NCBI GenBank assembly: GCA_947259165.1
Contig: CAMYKY010000031.1
Span: forward strand, 4,047-36,332
Length of the DNA: 32,286 nucleotides
Direction: 5' to 3'
DNA from: an uncultured Acidobacteriota bacterium
Lineage (GTDB): Bacteria; Acidobacteriota; Vicinamibacteria; Marinacidobacterales; SMYC01
The number at the start of each line of letters is the position of its first letter. Position 1 is the stretch's first letter. A model generated the notes under the pieces. That model did not search any database and had not been told where the DNA came from. It worked only from the letters and a program-made list of their open reading frames with translations. This document shows positions 31,496-32,286 of the stretch, one piece after another. A program made the translations under genes and the position numbers.

Positions 31496-32286
31496 CTGAA
31501 AGTACGCATTCTTCTTGGACCGCTTGTCGCGACGCTGCTCGTGGTCGCTGCATGCGCTGCGAAACGTGACTTCACGGCGGCGAGCGTTCCTGCATGGGAC
31601 TTCGTCCAAAGCATGGATCTCACGGCTCCCGAGGAACTATCGTCGGGGCACCAGAGCGACTTCGCTGACGGGTGGCGCAATGTCCAGCAGGGAAGTCTCC
31701 AAGCCGCTGCCTCGGACCTCCAGGGACTGACTCGTCGCTACGGTCGCAGCGCGGAAGTTGCAACGGCGAACGGGTTTCTCGAGCTGCGCCTCGGCAACTT
31801 GCCGGCCGCGGAGCGTTTCTTCCAGACGGCACTGCGGGAGAGGCCGTCGTACGGCCCTGCCCAGAGCGGCTACTTCCTGGCGGCACTCAGCGTGGGCAAT
31901 GATGAGCTGTCTCACGAGCGTCTAGACTCGCTGAAGCGTGATTATCCGCAGCATCCGCTCGTCGAGCGCTACGAAACAACACTTCAGATCAACGTCGCTG
32001 AGTCGCGGCTGGCCCGCGCCCGCGATCTTCTGGCTGGCGGAGAGTACAGCGAAGCCGCGACCGCGTATCTCAGCGCGCTCGAAGTCGCTCCGGAGGACGG
32101 AGCGCTCTATTTGGAGGCCGCCGAGGCGGAGCTGGCCGCCGGGCTGACCGACCGAGCGGCGCTTCATGCCGCGCAAGCAACCGAGCTCGAGCCGGACAAC
32201 GCGAACGCGTTTCGTGTCCTCGGTGAGGCGCGCTATGCGGATGGCCAGCTCGACGGTGCGTACGAAGCGTATGGAATGGCTGCACA
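31496..32286 (+). CDS. TPR-repeat lipoprotein, apparent CTG start (partial, runs off the window)
   Basis: At least 263 codons, open to the window end. From CTG 31496 the protein begins MKVRILLGPLVATLLVVAAC, a lipoprotein signal with lipobox V-A-A-C and Cys20. Helical TPR-like repeats follow, for example LRLGNLPAAERFFQTALRER, LAGGEYSEAATAYLSALEVA and a TPR ending in PDNANAFRVLGEARYADGQL. It probably faces the periplasm on a membrane anchor and acts as a protein-binding scaffold. Start: an in-frame TAA at 31478 closes the frame upstream, and no ATG, GTG or TTG lies between it and the signal peptide. CTG 31496 has AGGAA (31482-31486) nine bases upstream. A later GTG inside the hydrophobic core would destroy the signal. 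Confidence 0.75.
   Translation, partial: MKVRILLGPLVATLLVVAACAAKRDFTAASVPAWDFVQSMDLTAPEELSSGHQSDFADGWRNVQQGSLQAAASDLQGLTRRYGRSAEVATANGFLELRLGNLPAAERFFQTALRERPSYGPAQSGYFLAALSVGNDELSHERLDSLKRDYPQHPLVERYETTLQINVAESRLARARDLLAGGEYSEAATAYLSALEVAPEDGALYLEAAEAELAAGLTDRAALHAAQATELEPDNANAFRVLGEARYADGQLDGAYEAYGMAA

Overview
The window is a GC-rich stretch of bacterial chromosome. Short or overlapping gene junctions (ATGA, GTGA, TTGA) and GTG/TTG starts are common. An outer-membrane-barrel-like protein, lipoproteins with lipoboxes and MurJ point to a Gram-negative cell. The PUFA-synthase layout resembles the myxobacterial pfa1-pfa2-pfa3 type, and the intergenic 'CACGGAG'/'CGCGAAG' repeats are of a kind I recall from Myxococcota, Acidobacteriota and similar environmental phyla. 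I cannot assign a phylum with confidence. I saw no tRNA, rRNA, CRISPR array, transposase or phage gene.

Layout. (1) Positions 1-2300, minus strand: a multisubunit cation/proton antiporter operon in the order E-F-G-DUF4040-(MbhE+B fusion)-C, the subunit order of the Mbh/Mrp antiporter module. (2) 2366-5749, plus strand: murJ (lipid II flippase), a small outer-membrane beta-barrel protein and xerD, tightly coupled. (3) 5750-7121: a looser region with a perfect hairpin repeat, a His-rich mini-lipoprotein, an NTF2-like DUF4440 protein, dispersed-repeat remnants and a 311-base leader.

(4) 7122-26606, plus strand: the centrepiece, a 19.5 kb run of seven co-directional, mostly overlapping genes. 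It joins a polyunsaturated-fatty-acid (Pfa) synthase (PfaD enoyl reductase; PfaA-type KS-AT-ACP-ACP-KR-DH; PfaC-type KS-CLF-AT-DH-DH) to a complete OleA-OleB-OleC-OleD head-to-head hydrocarbon pathway. The inferred logic is that the iterative synthase builds a polyene acyl chain, OleA condenses two acyl groups, OleD reduces the beta-keto acid, OleC closes a beta-lactone and OleB decarboxylates it to a long polyene olefin. Two features fit a dedicated or divergent pathway. PfaC ends after its dehydratases with no acyltransferase domain for lipid off-loading. The second of only two ACPs has lost its phosphopantetheine serine (His in its place).

(5) 26607-26802: a convergent intergenic region with a second copy of the hairpin repeat and a 'CACGGAG' element. 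(6) 26803-30754, minus strand: a three-gene operon of a membrane-anchored transglutaminase-like protein, an ABC ATPase and a large ABC-2-type permease, joined by 4-base overlaps. (7) 30804-32286, plus strand: a TsaC/YwlC-type threonylcarbamoyl-AMP synthase, then a good sigma-70-like promoter and a TPR lipoprotein that runs off the window and appears to use a CTG start.
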